Part shown: piece by piece, positions 1 through 10,600 of the stretch | How the letters are laid out: each line of letters starts with the position of its first letter | Position numbering within the stretch: position 1 is the stretch's first letter | From: Microbulbifer salipaludis | GTDB lineage: Bacteria; Pseudomonadota; Gammaproteobacteria; Pseudomonadales; Cellvibrionaceae | Assembly: GCF_017303155.1 (NCBI RefSeq) | Contig: NZ_JAEKJR010000002.1 | Span: forward strand, 744,001-808,000 | Length of the DNA: 64,000 nt | Direction of reading: 5' to 3' | The notes under the pieces: model-generated | What the model was told of the DNA's origin: nothing | Databases searched by the model: none | What the model saw: the letters and a program-made list of their open reading frames with translations, nothing else | Translations under genes and position numbers: made by a program

Positions 1-68
1 CCAGTCTCGTTTTATGTTTTTTGTGGAGGAGGATGCTAAAGGCGTGGAGCTCCATTTGTAAATAGTAG

Positions 69-80
69 ATTGTTTACAAT
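69..80. promoter_or_regulatory. Probable GntR operator, site 1 (ATTGTTTACAAT)
   Basis: A perfect 12-bp inverted repeat with TTGT/ACAA arms. It is one of at least seven such sites in front of the agar-locus operons. It lies about 165 bp before the aldehyde dehydrogenase gene and pairs with a second site at 182-193. The spacing and symmetry suit an FCD-type GntR dimer; binding by the regulator at 27054-27662 is inferred. Confidence 0.6.
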
Positions 81-181
81 GTGTGAGGCTGCAGTGCATT
101 CGTGTCAAACATGACTTTCATTCTCGCCTCCGACGCCAAGCGATGAAACCGCAGACGCTTTCTAGAGATAACCTGTTGTCG

Positions 182-193
182 ATTGTTAACAAA
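182..193. promoter_or_regulatory. Probable GntR operator, site 2 (ATTGTTAACAAA)
   Basis: Contains the exact palindrome TTGTTAACAA at 183-192, about 50 bp before the first gene. The embedded TTAACA could serve as a -35 element, but no convincing -10 is visible at 16-18 bp. The remainder of 1-243 shows no coding sequence I can support. Confidence 0.6.
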
Positions 194-243
194 AAGGTTA
201 GTGTCGGGCCAGTAGTCCCACCTTTAGTCAATAATCGAAAATA

Positions 244-1740
244 ATGGGTAAAGTGATGATTGAAACTACCGCGAAAGTCCGGGCATTCCTTGGGCAATCC
301 CCCGTTCCTTTCTATTCCAATGGCGCCTGGGTAACCGGCGACACCGGTAAATCCCTGGCGGTGGAGAACCCCGCTGACAAATCTCCCCTGGCCACCATTG
401 CGGAAGCGGTCGCCAATGACGCAGAGCAGGCCATTGAAGCTGCACATGCGGCGTTCCAGTCCTGGCAAGACACCGCGCCTGCCGAGCGCGCTGCGCTATT
501 GCGCAAGCTGGCGGACCTGTGTGAGCGCGATGCGGAAGAGCTCTCCCAGCTCGAAGCGCTGGACGTGGGCAAGCCGGTAGAAAATGCCCGCGGCTTCGAT
601 GTGCCCTTTGGTATCGAGTGCCTGCGTTACTTCGCCGACCTGTGTGAAAAAGAAGAATTCGAAACCCCGCTGACCCTGGCCGGTATGAAGCAGGCCCGTA
701 AGGTACGTCTTCCCTACGGCGTAGTGGGCTTTATCTTTCCCTGGAACTTCCCGCTGACCCTGTGCCAGTGGGGCATTGCACCGGCATTGGCAGCGGGTAA
801 TACCGTGTTGGTAAAACCGTCGGAAGTCACTCCACTGTCTACTCTGTACCTCGCCAAATTGGCTGAGGAAGCGGGCTTCCCCGCCGGTGTAATCAATGTG
901 CTGCCCGGCGAAGGCCCGGAAGTGGGCACCGTGTTCACCCGGCACCCGAAAGTGCGTTTTGTCTCCTTTACCGGTTCCTCCCGGGTTGGCCGCCTGATTG
1001 GCGAAGCCTGTGGCGCGAACCTGAAACCAGTGAAATTGGAACTGGGTGGCAAGGGTGCCTCCATTATCTGTGACGATGCCAATATCAGCGCGGCGGCCGC
1101 CGGCCTTGCCGGCGCCATTACCCTGAATACCGGGCAGGTGTGCTGCACCGCGACCCGCTGGATTGTGCACGAGAGTGTCGCCTCTGAATTTATCGAAAAG
1201 GTAAAAGTGGAGTTGGACAAGATACTGATCAAGGCGGGTATGAATGAGGACAGCCAGATGGGCCCGCTGGTGAGCGAGCGCCAACTGAATACTGTCAAGG
1301 GCTATATTGAGCAGGGCCAGGAGCAGGGCGCCGAAGTGGTCTACGGCGGCAAGAATATTTCCGATGCGGAGCGCTCCGGCTATTACGTCAGTCCCACGCT
1401 GCTGATGGGTTCAGAAGAAAATATCTGCTTCCGCGAAGAAATCTTCGGCCCGGTCGCCTATATCACCACCTTCAAAGACGATGCGGATGCACTGCGTCAG
1501 GTGAACAGCCTGGACTACGGCCTGGCCAACAGTGTTTGGACCGGTAACAACGATCGCGCCATCGCGATCGCCAAGAAAATGGTTTCCGGCAACAGCTGGG
1601 TTAATGCCCACAACGTATTCGCCTACGGACTGCCCTACGGCGCCTGCAGCGCCAGTGGTATGGGCGGTGGCGTGAACAGCCGTGAAACCATGCTGGACTA
1701 CACGCGCAATCTGTCCATCGCCGAACCCGAAGAGGAATAA
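244..1740 (+). CDS. NAD(P)-dependent aldehyde dehydrogenase
   Basis: A full-length cytoplasmic aldehyde dehydrogenase (498 residues) of the betaine/aminoaldehyde dehydrogenase type, which oxidises an aldehyde to the acid with NAD(P)+. Visible motifs are the cofactor-site FPWNFPL near 165, the ELGGKG glutamate loop near 268 and the catalytic cysteine in GQVC (Cys300). The ATG at 256 is an equally plausible start, because GGGTAAAG lies just before it and no clear Shine-Dalgarno precedes 244. It heads a tight three-gene operon with a kinase (2-bp gap) and an enolase paralogue, behind two predicted GntR operators. It is distinct from the anhydrogalactose dehydrogenase at 25440. The substrate is unknown; glyceraldehyde or another aldose-derived aldehyde is inferred from the neighbours. 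Confidence 0.88.
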   Translation: MGKVMIETTAKVRAFLGQSPVPFYSNGAWVTGDTGKSLAVENPADKSPLATIAEAVANDAEQAIEAAHAAFQSWQDTAPAERAALLRKLADLCERDAEELSQLEALDVGKPVENARGFDVPFGIECLRYFADLCEKEEFETPLTLAGMKQARKVRLPYGVVGFIFPWNFPLTLCQWGIAPALAAGNTVLVKPSEVTPLSTLYLAKLAEEAGFPAGVINVLPGEGPEVGTVFTRHPKVRFVSFTGSSRVGRLIGEACGANLKPVKLELGGKGASIICDDANISAAAAGLAGAITLNTGQVCCTATRWIVHESVASEFIEKVKVELDKILIKAGMNEDSQMGPLVSERQLNTVKGYIEQGQEQGAEVVYGGKNISDAERSGYYVSPTLLMGSEENICFREEIFGPVAYITTFKDDADALRQVNSLDYGLANSVWTGNNDRAIAIAKKMVSGNSWVNAHNVFAYGLPYGACSASGMGGGVNSRETMLDYTRNLSIAEPEEE

Positions 1741-1742
1741 CT

Positions 1743-2735
1743 GTGGATCAGGTAGCATTATGTCATTACCTGATCGACAAAGGTCTTCTGCACTCACAGG
1801 ATGCAACCTTTACCCCGCTCTCTGGCGGGGTTTCTTGTGAAATCCTGCTGATAGACGACGGCCGGTCGCGCTTCGTGGTGAAGCGCGCACTGGACAAGCT
1901 CAAGGTAAAAGACGATTGGTTTGCGGATATCAAACGCAACATCACCGAACAGGAATATCTCCGTTACGTTGGTGAATTCCTTCCCCAATCCGTACCCACC
2001 ATTCTCTACTCTGACACGGAAAAGTACTTTTTCTGTATGGAGATGATTGAGGGTGGCCTGGAGAACTGGAAGTCCCGCCTGTTACTGGGGAAATATGACC
2101 GGCAGTACGCGCACCTCGCTGGCAATAATCTCGGCATCATTCATCGCAGATCCTACGGGGATGCGGTTGCCCGGGAAAAATTTGACACCCTTAAAGACTT
2201 CACCGAACTTCGCCTGGATCCCTACCTGCTGAAAACCGGCAGCCGGCACCCACGGCTGAATCCGTATTTCACCGCAGAAGCTGAGCGGATCGCTGCTACC
2301 AGCACCTGCCTGATTCACGGCGATTACAGCCCCAAAAACCTGATGGTCGGCAGTGGCCGATTGGTGATCCTGGATTGTGAAGTCGCCTGGTACGGCGACC
2401 CGGTATTCGATGTTGCCTTCCTGCTGAATCACTTCCTTCTGAAAGCGCTACATCGCCCGAAAAATGCCGCGCAGATCCTCGGCATCGGCCTAAAGGTGTG
2501 GGAAAGCTACACCTTCGCGGCAGATGCTGTTGTCGATGACGCATTCGAAGCACGACTCTGCCACCTTTTGCCGATGCTGATGTTGGCTCGAGTGGATGGA
2601 AAATCCCCGGTGGAATACCTCGACAGCAGCCAGCAACAAACCGTACGGGAATTTTCTTACGCCTTAATCCCGGATTCCCCAAAAATATTCAACCGACTTG
2701 TCCACCAATGGGCCGAGCTTTTGACCGCTGAATGA
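1743..2735 (+). CDS. APH/choline-kinase-family phosphotransferase
   Basis: A 330-residue small-molecule kinase of the aminoglycoside phosphotransferase fold. The N-lobe lysine sits in FVVKRAL, the catalytic loop is HGDYSPKN (His192, Asp194), and the metal-binding aspartate that replaces DFG is in LDCE (Asp211). It starts at GTG, preceded by GAGGAATAACT, two bases after the dehydrogenase stop. Its own stop lies just before or overlaps the enolase start, so the three products are probably made together. Family members phosphorylate hydroxyls on sugars, choline, methylthioribose or antibiotics. Placement between an acid-forming dehydrogenase and an enolase paralogue suggests it phosphorylates a hydroxy-acid at C2, as a glycerate 2-kinase would; that is inference. 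An antibiotic-resistance role is unlikely here. Confidence 0.8.
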   Translation: MDQVALCHYLIDKGLLHSQDATFTPLSGGVSCEILLIDDGRSRFVVKRALDKLKVKDDWFADIKRNITEQEYLRYVGEFLPQSVPTILYSDTEKYFFCMEMIEGGLENWKSRLLLGKYDRQYAHLAGNNLGIIHRRSYGDAVAREKFDTLKDFTELRLDPYLLKTGSRHPRLNPYFTAEAERIAATSTCLIHGDYSPKNLMVGSGRLVILDCEVAWYGDPVFDVAFLLNHFLLKALHRPKNAAQILGIGLKVWESYTFAADAVVDDAFEARLCHLLPMLMLARVDGKSPVEYLDSSQQQTVREFSYALIPDSPKIFNRLVHQWAELLTAE

Positions 2736-2752
2736 AATACGGTAAGAAATCC

Positions 2753-4048
2753 ATGAATATCCAGAGTATTGACGCCTTTCAAATTTACGATTCCCGCGGT
2801 TTCCCTACCGTAGAAGTAGAGGTCACCCTCGAAAGCGGCATCACCGGTGTAGGTCTTGTCCCGAGCGGCGCATCCACGGGGCAGTTTGAAGCCCTAGAGC
2901 TGCGTGATGGTGATAAGTCTCGTTTTCGTGGCAAGTCCGTGTTCAAAGCCATTGAAAATATTCAGAAAGAAATCGCTCCCGTATTAAAGGGAATGCCGAT
3001 CACCGATCTAAAAGCCATCGACAACAAGCTGGTAGAGCTGGATGGCACCGCCAATAAATCCCGCCTCGGCGCCAATGCCACCCTCGGCGTATCTATGGCC
3101 TGCGCCCGCGCGGCCGCAAACGCTCGCGGTGTTCCTCTGTACGAATACTTGAGTGATGTAAGAGGGAAAGGACAGGGCACCCTGTTGCCGCTCAACGAGA
3201 TTCAAATCCTGGGTGGCGGCGCCCACGCCGACTGGGCCATCGATATTCAGGACTTCCTGATCATCGCCGTGGGTGCCAAAACCTACCAGGAAACTCTGGA
3301 AATGACCTTCAACATTTACCACGCTGCCGGTGAAGTGATGAAGGCGCGGGGCAAAAGTGTCGGTCTCGCCGACGAAGGCGGCTGGTGGCCCGTATTCGAC
3401 AGCAACGAAGAACCCTTCGAAGTACTGCTGGAAGCCGTGCGCCTGGCGGGCTATGAAGCTGGCAAAGACGTTGCGATCTCCCTGGATATTGCCGCCAGCG
3501 ATTTGTACGACGGCGAGCGTTACCACCTGAAAAAAGACGGAACGTCCTTCACACCTGAAGAATTCTGCGATCTGATGATTGAGTGGTGCGACAAGTATCC
3601 CATCATCTCCATCGAAGACCCCTTCGCCGACACCGACTTCGATAGCTGGAAGCGCTTCACCGCGGAAGTGGGCAAGCGTGTACAGGTTATCGGTGACGAC
3701 CTGTTTACCACCAATATCGAACGTATCCAGAACGGCATCGACAGCCAGCTCGCCAATTCAGTCCTGATCAAACTCAACCAGATCGGCACTGTTTCCGAAA
3801 CCATGGCCGCGATCCAAATGACCCAACAAGCCGGCTGGCTCCCCGTAGTTTCCGCCCGCTCCGGCGAAACCGAAGATGCGTTTATTGCCCATCTCGCGGT
3901 CGCCACCAATGCGGGGCAGCTCAAGGTGGGGTCCTTTGCCCGCAGTGAGCGGATGGTGAAGTGGAATGAGGTGTTGAGAATCGAGCGAGGCCTGGGGAAA
4001 CGTGCGCGTTTTGTAGGTGCGGAGCTGTACCAAACGATCTTTGGATAG
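2753..4048 (+). CDS. Enolase paralogue with substituted active site
   Basis: A 431-residue protein that aligns along its whole length with glycolytic enolase (phosphopyruvate hydratase). It retains metal and catalytic residues: His158, Glu208 in DEGG, Asp245, the SIED and GDDL acidic residues and Lys340 in LIKLNQIG. Several normally invariant substrate-site positions differ: SHRSGE reads SARSGE (Ala368), the mobile loop SGASTGSRE reads SGASTGQFE (residues 38-46), DSRGNP reads DSRGFP, and DIQEF reads DIQDF. This argues against a housekeeping enolase and for a related but different phospho-acid substrate. The start at 2753 gives enolase-like length; an ATG at 2732 overlapping the kinase stop is the alternative. 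Last gene of the operon. Confidence 0.85.
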   Translation: MNIQSIDAFQIYDSRGFPTVEVEVTLESGITGVGLVPSGASTGQFEALELRDGDKSRFRGKSVFKAIENIQKEIAPVLKGMPITDLKAIDNKLVELDGTANKSRLGANATLGVSMACARAAANARGVPLYEYLSDVRGKGQGTLLPLNEIQILGGGAHADWAIDIQDFLIIAVGAKTYQETLEMTFNIYHAAGEVMKARGKSVGLADEGGWWPVFDSNEEPFEVLLEAVRLAGYEAGKDVAISLDIAASDLYDGERYHLKKDGTSFTPEEFCDLMIEWCDKYPIISIEDPFADTDFDSWKRFTAEVGKRVQVIGDDLFTTNIERIQNGIDSQLANSVLIKLNQIGTVSETMAAIQMTQQAGWLPVVSARSGETEDAFIAHLAVATNAGQLKVGSFARSERMVKWNEVLRIERGLGKRARFVGAELYQTIFG

Positions 4049-4254
4049 TTGTCAGTTTTTCAGTTTGTTCGGCCGGCTGTCGGTAGCCGGCTGACCAGGT
4101 GATATTAGGAAGGACTCAATCCACTGAGGCATGTACCGCGGACTGTTCAGGCGGTAACCAGTCAATTTGCTATTTTGAATGCCGCCGATATACCGCCTAG
4201 TGCTTCCCCTGGCCCTCGGCGTATATGGCTTGTGGCGAAATAAGGGGCTGGTGA

Positions 4255-5334
4255 TTATTTGCGCATTCTTCCCAGTTTTTTTGAGAGCAGACTGCCTACA
4301 TAAAGATATTCCGGCGTTTCAAATACCCCGGTGGTGGTGGCATACCCTCCGGAGGGGTCTTGCAGGTCTTGCAAGACCTCGCCCGCTTCGTTGATCGCAA
4401 TGACGTGGCCGTAGTAGGTGGCCTTGGGGCGCATAAACTGGGGGAGGCGTTGCAAGATTTTGCGTAAAAAGGGGCGGTCGGATACTTTGTCCAGCAGCGG
4501 GTTCCTCGGTGATACCAGACCGACCCAGTATTTTCCATCCAGTCCACGGTTCAGGTTATCGGGGAATGCCGGTAGCTCGCCAATGACCTCCGAAAGTTCC
4601 CCGTGATTGTCGGCGGCGATGCCCACTCGCACTACCCGGTAGTTACCGGTCTCATTGACCAGCACGGATTGTTGATCGGACGCCAGTGCCAAGCCATTGG
4701 CGAAATTCAGCCCCTGATAAATCAATTTTGTTTTGTTGTCCGCAGGCGAGTAGCTCAACACACGCCCATGACCACCATGCTCCATCAGGTCCAATAGGCT
4801 GGCGGGGTAGCTGCCACCCCACTGCTTGGCACCAAACTTCGTTGAGGCGTCGGTGAAGTAGATGGTGCCGTCGCTGGCGATATCTAGGTTGTTCGCGTAA
4901 AGAATAGGGGATTCGTCGATCTTGTTGGTGAGCAGAGTCTTCACACCGGAGGGGTTGATAGAGAGTAGTCCCAGGAAGGCATCCGCCACAATCAGGTTCC
5001 CCTGTTGATCAAATGCCAGCCCAAGTGGGCGACCGCCGGTTTCAGCAAACACTTCGCGGTGAGCGCCATCTGCACTCAGGCGCAGGATGCGGCCTTCGTG
5101 TACGGAAATATAGATCCGGCCCTGATCATCCAGCACCACATCTTCTGGGCCCGTCCATTTGCCAATGTCGATCTGATCCAGCTCAGCCAGCTTATCGTTG
5201 ACCGCAAACTGGCCGCTATATCCGGGGTTAGCTGGTGCCGTCCACGCCTTGGGATCAATGGGGACTGGTGCGAGAAGTAAGTAACCAAGCACCAGCCCCA
5301 GAATGAGTGTTATTGAGATGCTTACTGTTTGCAT
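4255..5334 (-). CDS. Strictosidine synthase-like / SMP-30-type beta-propeller, membrane-anchored
   Basis: A 359-residue protein with an N-terminal hydrophobic segment (residues 3-22) acting as membrane anchor or uncleaved signal, followed by a six-bladed propeller. Motifs such as GPEDVVLDDQGRIY, RPLGLAFDQQGNLIVAD, ANNLDIASDGTIYFTDAS and FANGLALASDQQSVLV match the strictosidine synthase-like/APMAP branch of calcium-dependent lactonases and arylesterases. The start is supported by GAAGGAAAA directly upstream. It lies downstream of, and on the same strand as, the GH16 agarase but is separated from it by a strong hairpin (5483-5509), and it converges on the enolase gene. A periplasmic lactonase acting on aldonolactones is possible; the substrate is not deducible. 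Confidence 0.75.
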   Translation of the reverse strand: MQTVSISITLILGLVLGYLLLAPVPIDPKAWTAPANPGYSGQFAVNDKLAELDQIDIGKWTGPEDVVLDDQGRIYISVHEGRILRLSADGAHREVFAETGGRPLGLAFDQQGNLIVADAFLGLLSINPSGVKTLLTNKIDESPILYANNLDIASDGTIYFTDASTKFGAKQWGGSYPASLLDLMEHGGHGRVLSYSPADNKTKLIYQGLNFANGLALASDQQSVLVNETGNYRVVRVGIAADNHGELSEVIGELPAFPDNLNRGLDGKYWVGLVSPRNPLLDKVSDRPFLRKILQRLPQFMRPKATYYGHVIAINEAGEVLQDLQDPSGGYATTTGVFETPEYLYVGSLLSKKLGRMRK

Positions 5335-5482
5335 TTTTTCCTTCCCGCAAAGGCTGAAATTTCGAGTGTGCTGAGTCTATGTTCTTCGAGGTTTCAAATC
5401 TACAAATGCGCTGATTGGACGAAAGATAAGTAGAGGAATGTGCGGCCAGATGCTGTAGAGATGTGTTTCGTATGGCGTAATT

Positions 5483-5509
5483 AGAACAGGGGCCGCTGGC
5501 CCCTGTTCT
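5483..5509 (-). terminator. Perfect 12-bp hairpin after the GH16 gene
   Basis: AGAACAGGGGCC and its exact complement flank a 3-nt loop, 18 bases beyond the GH16 stop. On the minus strand it is followed only by an A/T-rich TAATTA rather than a U-run, so it may be a terminator, an mRNA-stabilising 3' structure, or both. Confidence 0.5.
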
Positions 5510-5526
5510 ACTGGTATGACTGGTGC

Positions 5527-7326
5527 TTAATTACTCAGTACGAACTTGTCCAAGTTCCACTGCCAGTCGTTACCTCCAGCTCCGTGTAGCCTCACCTGGT
5601 GGGTTCCCACCTCTAGATAGACGTTGCCGCCATTTAAACTCTGGAAGTTATCCCACCCCTGGTTCGGCACCGGTGTTACGGTCTTGCTGTTCCAGTTGCC
5701 GTTCTCGTTCACCAGGAATTCGATACTGCCACCAGTCACACCGCTACCTGCCTGATAGTGAATTTCATAGGTGCCCGCCTCGGCGATGGTTACTGTGTAG
5801 TCGGCGAAGTCACCTTTGTTGACATAGTTGATGGCAGTGTTGCCATTTACTGTGTAAACACTGATGGATTGGGCCTGGCCGTCAACAAAGGTGCCGCCAA
5901 CACTGACAAAGTTCTCTGCTTCCGTGGTAATGCTCGCGCCGGTTGCAGGTGGTGGAGTCGTCGCACTGTCTTCCGTTTTGGTAAAGCGGAGTTCGTCTCC
6001 GTTCCACTGCCATGCACTGCCTCCGGCACTTTGCACGCGAATCGTGTGGTCGCCGGCGCCGGCGATATAGATGGTGTCGGGCAGGCTGAAGGTGCTGTAC
6101 AGCTCCCAGGCGCCGGTGCTGCTCATGGGAATGGTGCCCACGTAGCTGCCGTCCACCTGAATATCGGCGGCGATGCCGGAAGTGGTGGGGGAGGCGGCGA
6201 CCAGCTCAACGGCATATTGGCCGGCTTCGGGGAAGTTTACGGTGTAGTCGCCCCAGTCGCCCAGGGTGTTGTAGTTGATATTGTCGGCACCGTTGCGGTT
6301 GAAACCGGGAACCGTATCACCGGCGACCGCCGCGCCGGATTTACCGGTGTCGGTAAAGTTTCCCAGCTCGACGGTTATGGTTTCGCCGTCGCCGCCATTA
6401 CCCGGGTTTCCACCGTTGCCGGGATCGCCGCCGCCATTATCCGCTGGCACTGGTTTGTAAAAACGTACCCAGTCGACAAGGAAGCGATTACGGCTGGAAT
6501 CGGCGAGTTCTTCATCGGTGGGCGGTGCAGTGCCCTGGGCATCGCGCCATGGCTGGTGCTCGGCATCAAAGATTACCTGCATCGGTTTGCTCAGGCCGGT
6601 GCCGCCGGTGTAGCCGTAGGGGTCGATCATTTCCGGTCCGGTCACGGTGCGCACATGCTCGCCATTGACGTAGTACTCCAGTGTCCAGGGGTCGACCCAG
6701 TAGGTGCCGATGCGAATCCACTGATCGCGCCAGGTGCCGCCGTTGGGGTTCGGGTACCAGCTGCCGGCGTCTTTGGGCTGGTAGTCCTGGAACGGTGAGC
6801 GAATAAATACGTGGTGGCTGAGATGCAGGCGTTCATCAAACCAGGTTTCACTGGGGCGGTCACTGCCGTAGGACTCCAGCACATCGATCTCCTGCGTGGA
6901 ATCGGAGCTGAGTAGCCAGAAGGCATTGGCGAGGGTGAGATTGGTGATCTTTACCCGCGCTTCCATAAAAAGCGGGTAGGTCAGGCTCTCTTTGGAGTGG
7001 ATGGCCCCGGTGTGGATTTTGATGGTGCCCGGTTTGCGGGTGGCCTTGATCACCAGATTGCCGTTTTCCACGGAGGAGTTGGGGGCGTGGTATTCGGTCT
7101 CGCCCGGGCCGAGCCAGGGGTTGATAAAGCCCTCGCTCCAGCGCTCGAAAAAAGTGGTGCTTTTACCGTAAGCCGGTGCCGCGTAGTTGAAGTCGTCCGA
7201 GAGCGGGTGCAGCTCCCAGGTGTTGCCGGTGCCTGCGTCAGCCGGGACCGGGATGCCGTCCCAGTCTGTGGCCATCAGCGGGGTGCTAAACACAAGCGCC
7301 GCCAGGGCGCACTGAGTGGTTTTCAT
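5527..7326 (-). CDS. Secreted GH16 beta-agarase with two CBM6 modules
   Basis: A 599-residue extracellular endo-beta-agarase that cleaves beta-1,4 linkages of agarose. It has a Sec signal (residues 1-20), a GH16 domain to about 295 with the signature QEIDVLES (Glu146 nucleophile, Asp148, Glu151 acid/base), a Gly/Asn/Pro linker, then two CBM6 domains (about 319-458 and 470-599), each ending in a W-Q-W-N ligand-site motif. Start ATG 7326 is chosen because AAGGAGC lies 7 bases upstream; an upstream in-frame ATG at 7347 lacks this. It diverges from the GH2 fusion gene across an operator at 7402-7413. The SMP-30-like gene follows on the same strand. Family assignment is secure; agarose over porphyran is inferred from the N-terminal region and the flanking anhydrogalactose pathway. 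Confidence 0.92.
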   Translation of the reverse strand: MKTTQCALAALVFSTPLMATDWDGIPVPADAGTGNTWELHPLSDDFNYAAPAYGKSTTFFERWSEGFINPWLGPGETEYHAPNSSVENGNLVIKATRKPGTIKIHTGAIHSKESLTYPLFMEARVKITNLTLANAFWLLSSDSTQEIDVLESYGSDRPSETWFDERLHLSHHVFIRSPFQDYQPKDAGSWYPNPNGGTWRDQWIRIGTYWVDPWTLEYYVNGEHVRTVTGPEMIDPYGYTGGTGLSKPMQVIFDAEHQPWRDAQGTAPPTDEELADSSRNRFLVDWVRFYKPVPADNGGGDPGNGGNPGNGGDGETITVELGNFTDTGKSGAAVAGDTVPGFNRNGADNINYNTLGDWGDYTVNFPEAGQYAVELVAASPTTSGIAADIQVDGSYVGTIPMSSTGAWELYSTFSLPDTIYIAGAGDHTIRVQSAGGSAWQWNGDELRFTKTEDSATTPPPATGASITTEAENFVSVGGTFVDGQAQSISVYTVNGNTAINYVNKGDFADYTVTIAEAGTYEIHYQAGSGVTGGSIEFLVNENGNWNSKTVTPVPNQGWDNFQSLNGGNVYLEVGTHQVRLHGAGGNDWQWNLDKFVLSN

Positions 7327-7372
7327 CGCTTTGCTCCTTGCTCTCAAACCGATGTGGTGTGAGCGCGTTATT

Positions 7373-7402
7373 GTTATATCGGAGCAGTTAGGTTACTGTT
7401 AA
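7373..7402 (-). promoter_or_regulatory. Candidate promoter of the GH16 gene
   Basis: On the minus strand TTAACA (7397-7402) and TATAAC (7373-7378) are 18 bp apart and point to the GH16 start at 7326. The -35 box abuts the operator at 7402-7413, so a bound regulator would block it. Confidence 0.45.
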
Positions 7403-7413
7403 TTGTTGACAAT
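7402..7413. promoter_or_regulatory. Probable GntR operator, site 3 (ATTGTTGACAAT)
   Basis: Near-perfect palindrome midway between the divergent GH16 (minus) and GH2-fusion (plus) genes. It contains TTGACA on the plus strand and touches the -35 of the minus-strand promoter, so one site could control both enzymes. The rest of 7327-7615 holds no gene I can support. Confidence 0.65.
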
Positions 7414-7615
7414 TTGAAGTGCGCGCGGGCCTTCCATGTAGGAATTGCGTTGTGGTTCGCATTCGCGCAAGCCTGGTTGCGACCACCGACATGGTCTGTT
7501 GCTCCTTGCCGATCGCGATGAACGCGGTCAGGAAGGTCAATCACACCGCTATCCACGGGGGATTGGTGACTTAACCAGTACGACTACCAGAGGAAAGAGC
7601 AAGGGCGAACCCGTC

Positions 7616-10600
7616 ATGAAACAATCGACTATTTTGCGTTTCCCATTGGCAATTGCGCTACTGATTGGCGCCTGTGCCGCAGCTGCGGAATTGCAGTTCA
7701 TTGAAGTCAGCGAGCAACGCGGTCTGAATACAGAGCCGACCTGGAAGTACGGTGGCCCCGCCGTGGCGGATCTTAACGGTGACGGCCACTACGATCTGCT
7801 GCTCAGCAATCACGACAAGGTGCCTGCGCAATTGTTCTGGGGGGCGGATGGTGGCCGCTATCGGGAGCATGATTCGCCCATCATGCGCTGGGACGTCCAC
7901 GGTATTGCCGCCGGTGATTATGACCGGGACGGTGACCAGGATGTGGCGGTGGCACTTGGCGGAGGCAACGGCGCTGCGCCACAACCGCCACGGATTCTGA
8001 GAAACGACAATGGCACCTTTCGAGATATCACCGTAGGGAGCGGGATTGAGAATATGGGCGCGCGTGGGCGCTCGGTGCGTTGGATCGATATGGATCTGGA
8101 TGGTGACCTAGATCTGCTACAAATCAATGCCATGATGCTGCCGGGAGAAAAAGGCCCACGCAATATCCTGTTTGAAAACATGGGCAACGATCAATTCCGG
8201 TATCGCCAGGCGCCGGCATTCGAGCAGCTGGAGGCTGAGCGCGTTCTGGTCACGGATTTTAATGGCGACCACATTGATGACCTGATTGCCTTTTCCCCTG
8301 TCAGTTTGTGGGCGGGCACTGGCGACTTCGTCTATCGCGACGTCACTGACCAGTGGTTGCCGAAAGACATCGATCGCGATTTCGTGATGGCAGTGGCCGA
8401 GGCGGATATCGACAATGATGGCGACCTGGATTTTTATCTGGCGCGGGGAAAAACCTATTACCAGATCGCCAATAATGCGCTGTCGTTTGACCCGGAGAGC
8501 GGCCGCCTGGATCTGCGCGATGAGGGCAATCGCAGTCACGACGGAATTACTCTCTACAGTGATGGGCCCCTGCAGTTGAATGAATTTTTTCACTGGCAAC
8601 GCGGGCAGGAAATTACCCTGCCGGTGTACCTGGGGGAGAGTGGGGAGAAACTGGCTACTCCAGCGGGGCCATCGCTGATCACGGTATCACCGAAGGATGC
8701 CAGCGGTTTTCCCGATGAAGTGTTAAAGAACGGCTGGCACCTGGGAGTGGTGGAGCAGCATGGCACGGAGAAGGCAGTGCGTGGCGCTTACAAATGGCGC
8801 CTGGAATGGCTGTTAAATGGCAATCTGGCCTGGGATGTCCGCGCCAGCGTTCACGGTGTAAAACAGATAGCGCCAGACTGGACGCCCCAGGAGCTGGGCG
8901 TTGCCGATATCCTGCTGCGCAATGATGGGAAGAGGTTTACTGATATCAGTGCTAGTCTGCCGCCACACAGTGCCGAAAATAGCTGGGGGGTTGCGGCCGG
9001 TGATCTGGATAATAACGGTTATCAGGATTTTTTTGTCTACCGCTTTGGCAAACTGCGCCAGCGTGTGGAAGATCTGTTGCTGCTGAATCAGGATGGCCAA
9101 TCCTTTGTCCAGCGGACGAATCACGGTGGCACGCTGCTTGGCCAGCCTGGTCATGGTGATATGGGGGCGGTGTTCGACTACGACTCCGACGGTGATCTGG
9201 ATCTGCTGAGTGGCGATGACGATCCGGGCCGTTGGCACCTGTTTGAGAATGCTCTGAATCCACAGCAATCCAAGTCGCGGAAGAACAATTACCTGCAAGT
9301 TCGCGTTGGCTACTCCCCGGAGGGAACAGACCCCAAGGGCGCAGAAGTTTTTGTAAACAACCGATACCATCGGGTAGGTTCCGGTAGTGCGACCCATTCT
9401 CAGGGGCAGCTAGATGTCGCACACTTTGGTCTGGGACAGCGTGATGCCCCGGTCGATATCCATGTGCGCTGGCGAGATGGGACGGAAGCAACCTTGAAAG
9501 GCGTTGCTATCAATCAGCGGGTATTTGTCCATGGTGACAATGACCGGTCTCAACGTGCCGCCAACACGTATCCTCGAAGCGTCGATTTTAACTTTGGCTG
9601 GAAATTCCGCCTGGAAGACGACAAGGCCTTCCGGAACCCCGCGTACGATGATAGTCAGTGGCGGAACCTGCGCTTACCCCACGACTGGAGCATTGAACAC
9701 GACTTTGACCCCGCCCTGAACGGAGCAACCGGGTATCTACCCGGAGGTATCGGCTGGTATCGCAAAACCTTTGCCTCTCCCGATTACGCGGATGGGAAGG
9801 TGACCTACCTGAATTTTGACGGTATCTACAACCATTCTGAAATCTGGCTGAACGGTGCAAAGGTGGGAGGACGAATTAATGGATATACCCCGTTTACCCT
9901 CGACATCACTGAGCACCTGGCGGCGCCGGGGGAAGATAATGTTCTGGCGGTACGAGTCGATCGCAGCCGGTATATCGACAGCCGCTGGTACACCGGGTCC
10001 GGGATCTACCGCAATGTAAAACTGGTGACCGTAGACCCGCTCCACATCCCCATGTCCGGCGTATTCATTCAGACTCCGGTAATCAGCGCAGAAGAGGCAC
10101 AGGTCACCGTTCAGGTCGATGTGGTCAATACCGCGGGGGCGCAACGCTTTGTGGTGGACACCGAGGTAGTGGACGCGGCAGGTAAGCGAGTAGCGCAGGC
10201 CAGCACCAAGAAATCCTTGAGCGCGAAGAGTGACGCCAACGTCCAACTGCAGCTCAGTGTCGCCAATCCCGCGCTGTGGAGTCCGCAAGCGCCCAATTTG
10301 TACACCGCAGTGACCCGGATACGGCATGGCGATCGGATTGTCGATCAGGTGGAAACCCGCTTCGGTATTCGTTCCCTGCGCTTTGACGCCGACAAGGGCT
10401 TTTTCCTGAATGGTGTAAACACGTCCATCAAGGGCGTCAACCTGCATCACGATGCCGGCGCGGTGGGTGTTGCGGTGCCCAAAGACGTCTGGCGTCGTCG
10501 CCTGGAAACCTTGAAAGCGGCCGGGACTAATGCCATTCGCACCGCACACAACCCCGCTTCCGAGGAGTTTCTGGACCTGTGTGACGAAATGGGATTTCTG

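Noticed and set aside
1743..2735. Aminoglycoside resistance gene
   Set aside because: Only the fold family matches; operon position argues for a metabolic kinase.
2753..4048. Housekeeping enolase
   Set aside because: Key substrate-site residues are replaced, and the gene is in a catabolic operon with regulated operators instead of the usual pyrG-eno context.
4072..4091. GCCGGCT/AGCCGGC hairpin after the enolase paralogue
   Set aside because: No T-run follows; too weak to call a terminator.
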